Origin: Ardenticatenaceae bacterium
Lineage (GTDB): Bacteria > Chloroflexota > Anaerolineae > Promineifilales > Promineifilaceae
Reading direction: 5' to 3'
DNA: 43,578 nucleotides
Assembly: GCA_020634495.1 (NCBI GenBank)
Contig: JACKBR010000039.1
Span: 1-43,578, forward strand
Shown: positions 41,670 through 43,578 of the stretch, piece after piece
Numbering within the stretch: the stretch's first letter is position 1
How the letters are laid out: each line of letters starts with the position of its first letter
Program-made: the position numbers and the translations under genes
Notes under the pieces: model-generated
What the model was told of the DNA's origin: nothing
Seen by the model: only the letters and a program-made list of their open reading frames with translations
Database searches by the model: none

Positions 41670-43359
41670 ATGACCACCGACGATAAAAAAGTAATTTATT
41701 CGATGATGGGCGTGGGCAAAAGTTGTGCCGCCCAACAAACAAATCCTGCGTGACATTTCCCTGTCTTACTTCTACGGAGCCAAAATTGGCGTTTTGGGTC
41801 TGAACGGCGCAGGCAAGAGTACCCTGCTGCGCATCATGGCCGGGGTAGATACTGATTTCATTGGCGAAGTTGTTCTTTCCCCTGGCTACACCATCGGCTA
41901 TTTGGAACAGGAACCGCAGCTCGACGACAGCAAAACCGTGCGCGACATCGTGGAAGAAGGGGCGCAAGAAGTCGTCGATGCCCTGCGCGAGTTCGACGAA
42001 ATCAACCTGAAGTTTGGCGAACCGATGAGCGACGATGAGATGAACGACCTCATCGAGCGGCAGGGCGCACTGCAAGACAAGCTAGACCACATGGACGCCT
42101 GGAATCTGGACAGCCGCCTGGAGCTGGCCATGGACGCCCTGCGCACCCCGCCCGGGGATGCTTCCATTTCCACCCTGTCCGGCGGTGAGCGGCGGCGCGT
42201 GGCCCTGTGCCGCCTGCTGCTCAAACAGCCAGACATCTTGCTGCTGGATGAGCCAACCAACCACCTCGACGCTGAATCAGTTGCCTGGCTGGAAAAGCAT
42301 CTTAAGCAGTATCCCGGCACCGTCATTGCCGTCACCCACGACCGCTACTTTTTGGACAACGTGGCGGGCTGGATTTTGGAGCTGGATCGCGGCTACGGCA
42401 TCCCCTGGAAGGGCAACTACTCCTCCTGGCTGGCCCAAAAGCAGGATCGTTTGGCCCAGGAAGAAAAGAGTGAATCGGCCCGGCAGAAGACCCTCCAGCG
42501 CGAGCTTGAATGGATCAACATGACGCCCAAAGGTAAGCAAACCAAGGCCAAAGCGCGCATCAATCGCTACAACGAACTGCTTTCCAGCGAACAGCAGCGG
42601 TCCAATGAAGACCGCGAAATTTACATTCCGCCGGGGCCGCGCCTGGGTGACATCGTCATTGAGGCCAAAGGTGTGCGCAAAGGCTACGGCAACACCCTTC
42701 TGTACGATGACCTTTCGTTTGAAATTCCACCGGGGGCGATTGTGGGCATTGTTGGGCCGAACGGCGCGGGTAAAACCACGCTCTTCCGCATGGTTGTCGG
42801 TGAGGAGCAGCCGGACGGCGGGACTTTCCGCGTGGGTGATACCGTGCAGCTGGCCTACGTGGACCAAAGCCGCGACGATTTAGACCCGGACAAAACGGTC
42901 TGGCAAGAAATCTCTGATGGTGAAGAAACGATGCAGCTGGGGCCGCGCCGGGTAAATTCACGCGCTTACGTCTCTCGCTTTAACTTTGCGGGCAGCGACC
43001 AGCAGAAGAAGGTGGGTACGCTTTCCGGTGGGGAGCGCAACCGGGTGCATCTGGCCAAGCTGCTCAAATCGGGCTGCAATTTGCTGCTGCTGGACGAACC
43101 GACCAATGACCTGGACGTGAACACGCTGCGGGCGCTGGAGCTGGGGCTGGAAAGTTTTGCCGGATCGGCCGTGATTATTTCGCATGATCGCTGGTTTTTA
43201 GACCGGGTAGCCACCCACATTCTGGCCTTCGAGGGCGAAAGCCAGGCGCATTGGCACATTGGCAATTACAGCGATTACGAAGAAGATCGCCGCCAGCGCC
43301 TGGGTGACAAGGCGGACCGGCCGCACCGCATCACCTACCGCAAGCTCACCCGCGATTAG
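41670..43359 (+). CDS. ettA: ABC-F protein, energy-dependent translational throttle EttA
   Basis: The product of about 562 residues has two ABC domains. The first has [15 protein letters not shown] (Walker A), [19 protein letters not shown] (signature) and [19 protein letters not shown] (Walker B); the second has [35 protein letters not shown] and [19 protein letters not shown]. Between them lies the long EttA linker ([19 protein letters not shown] to [18 protein letters not shown]). EttA binds the ribosomal E site and gates the first elongation step by energy level. The start is [17 protein letters not shown] at 41670. An extra A near 41718 shifts the frame; without it the text reads [20 protein letters not shown]. 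From 41725 the frame is continuous. Confidence 0.92.
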
Positions 43360-43578
43360 AGCAATCGAGGAGGAAGCATTCTCTAATGCGACCGGCATCT
43401 GAGGATGCCTACTCCTCCAAACTGTTGGCGATTAGGGGCTTTTTCGCAGATTTTGGTTTGTCATGCTGAACGCAGTGAAGCATCCCTACGGCCGTTGCCC
43501 AGCAAAAACCTTACCCTGCGCCATAGGCTCAACCAGACGGTGTTCAGAGGGATTCTGGCTGACAGCGTCAGCTTTTCA
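43360..43578. repeat. Intergenic end of window with GTCATGCTGA-type repeat
   Basis: From 43458, TTTGTCATGCTGAACGCAG and GAAGCATCCCTACGG repeat the element at 28018-28143, and GAGGGATTCTGGCTGACAG ends the window as the opposite arm. Just after ettA a loose inverted repeat (GAGGAGGAAGCAT with ATGCCTACTCCTC, one part unpaired) may end transcription. No gene is visible. Confidence 0.55.

Overview
The window looks like chromosomal DNA of an uncultured Chloroflexota bacterium, probably Anaerolineae or a relative. This is inferred from gene content, not from a search. The hints are two very large SARP-type regulators (winged helix, BTAD, NB-ARC, TPR), a DUF2723 membrane glycosyltransferase-like protein, cofD (coenzyme F420), an EttA-type ABC-F protein, many cupredoxin and cytochrome-like secreted proteins, and an extreme density of the palindrome ACGGCCGT (about 68 copies counted by eye). 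No tRNA, rRNA, CRISPR, phage or IS transposase gene was seen.

Layout. 0-1.4 kb: secreted PQQ-type sugar dehydrogenase. 1.4-3.6 kb: badly broken minus-strand coding DNA with a PKD domain. 3.8-4.4 kb: a DipZ/TlpA-like thioredoxin lipoprotein whose first redox cysteine codon is TGA, followed by an excellent SECIS-like hairpin; this is the best candidate here for something new. 5.0-6.75 kb: GAF-PAS-class III cyclase behind a structured leader. 6.8-9.2 kb: minus-strand acetyltransferases, a HicB-like antitoxin and small proteins. 9.3-14.3 kb and 15.0-22.2 kb: two related modules. Each has a giant BTAD/NB-ARC/TPR regulator transcribed away from a run of small genes: a 70-residue protein of a shared new family, membrane proteins and a type I cupredoxin. 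The second module adds SRPBCC, BphX-like, cupin and di-heme cytochrome c genes. 11-bp direct repeats of the kind SARP regulators bind sit just upstream of both regulators and of some target genes.

22.3-27.6 kb: PP2C/SpoIIE phosphatase, P-loop protein, GT4 glycosyltransferase, DUF2723 protein. 27.6-33.4 kb: SnoaL-like protein, YtcJ-like amidohydrolase, alpha/beta hydrolase, M20 peptidase, cofD. 33.6-43.4 kb: TlpA-like thioredoxin, Lgt-like protein, hybrid histidine kinase, secreted nidogen-like protein, EVE-like protein, metG, ettA.

Two genome-scale themes cut across the genes. First, several families of short palindromic elements (GGAGATTGG type, GGTGACAAGG type, simple perfect palindromes) lie between genes and also inside reading frames without breaking them. 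Second, from about 33.6 to 41.7 kb nearly every gene, including metG, is broken by one-base changes in homopolymers, which points to sequencing or assembly error rather than gene decay.
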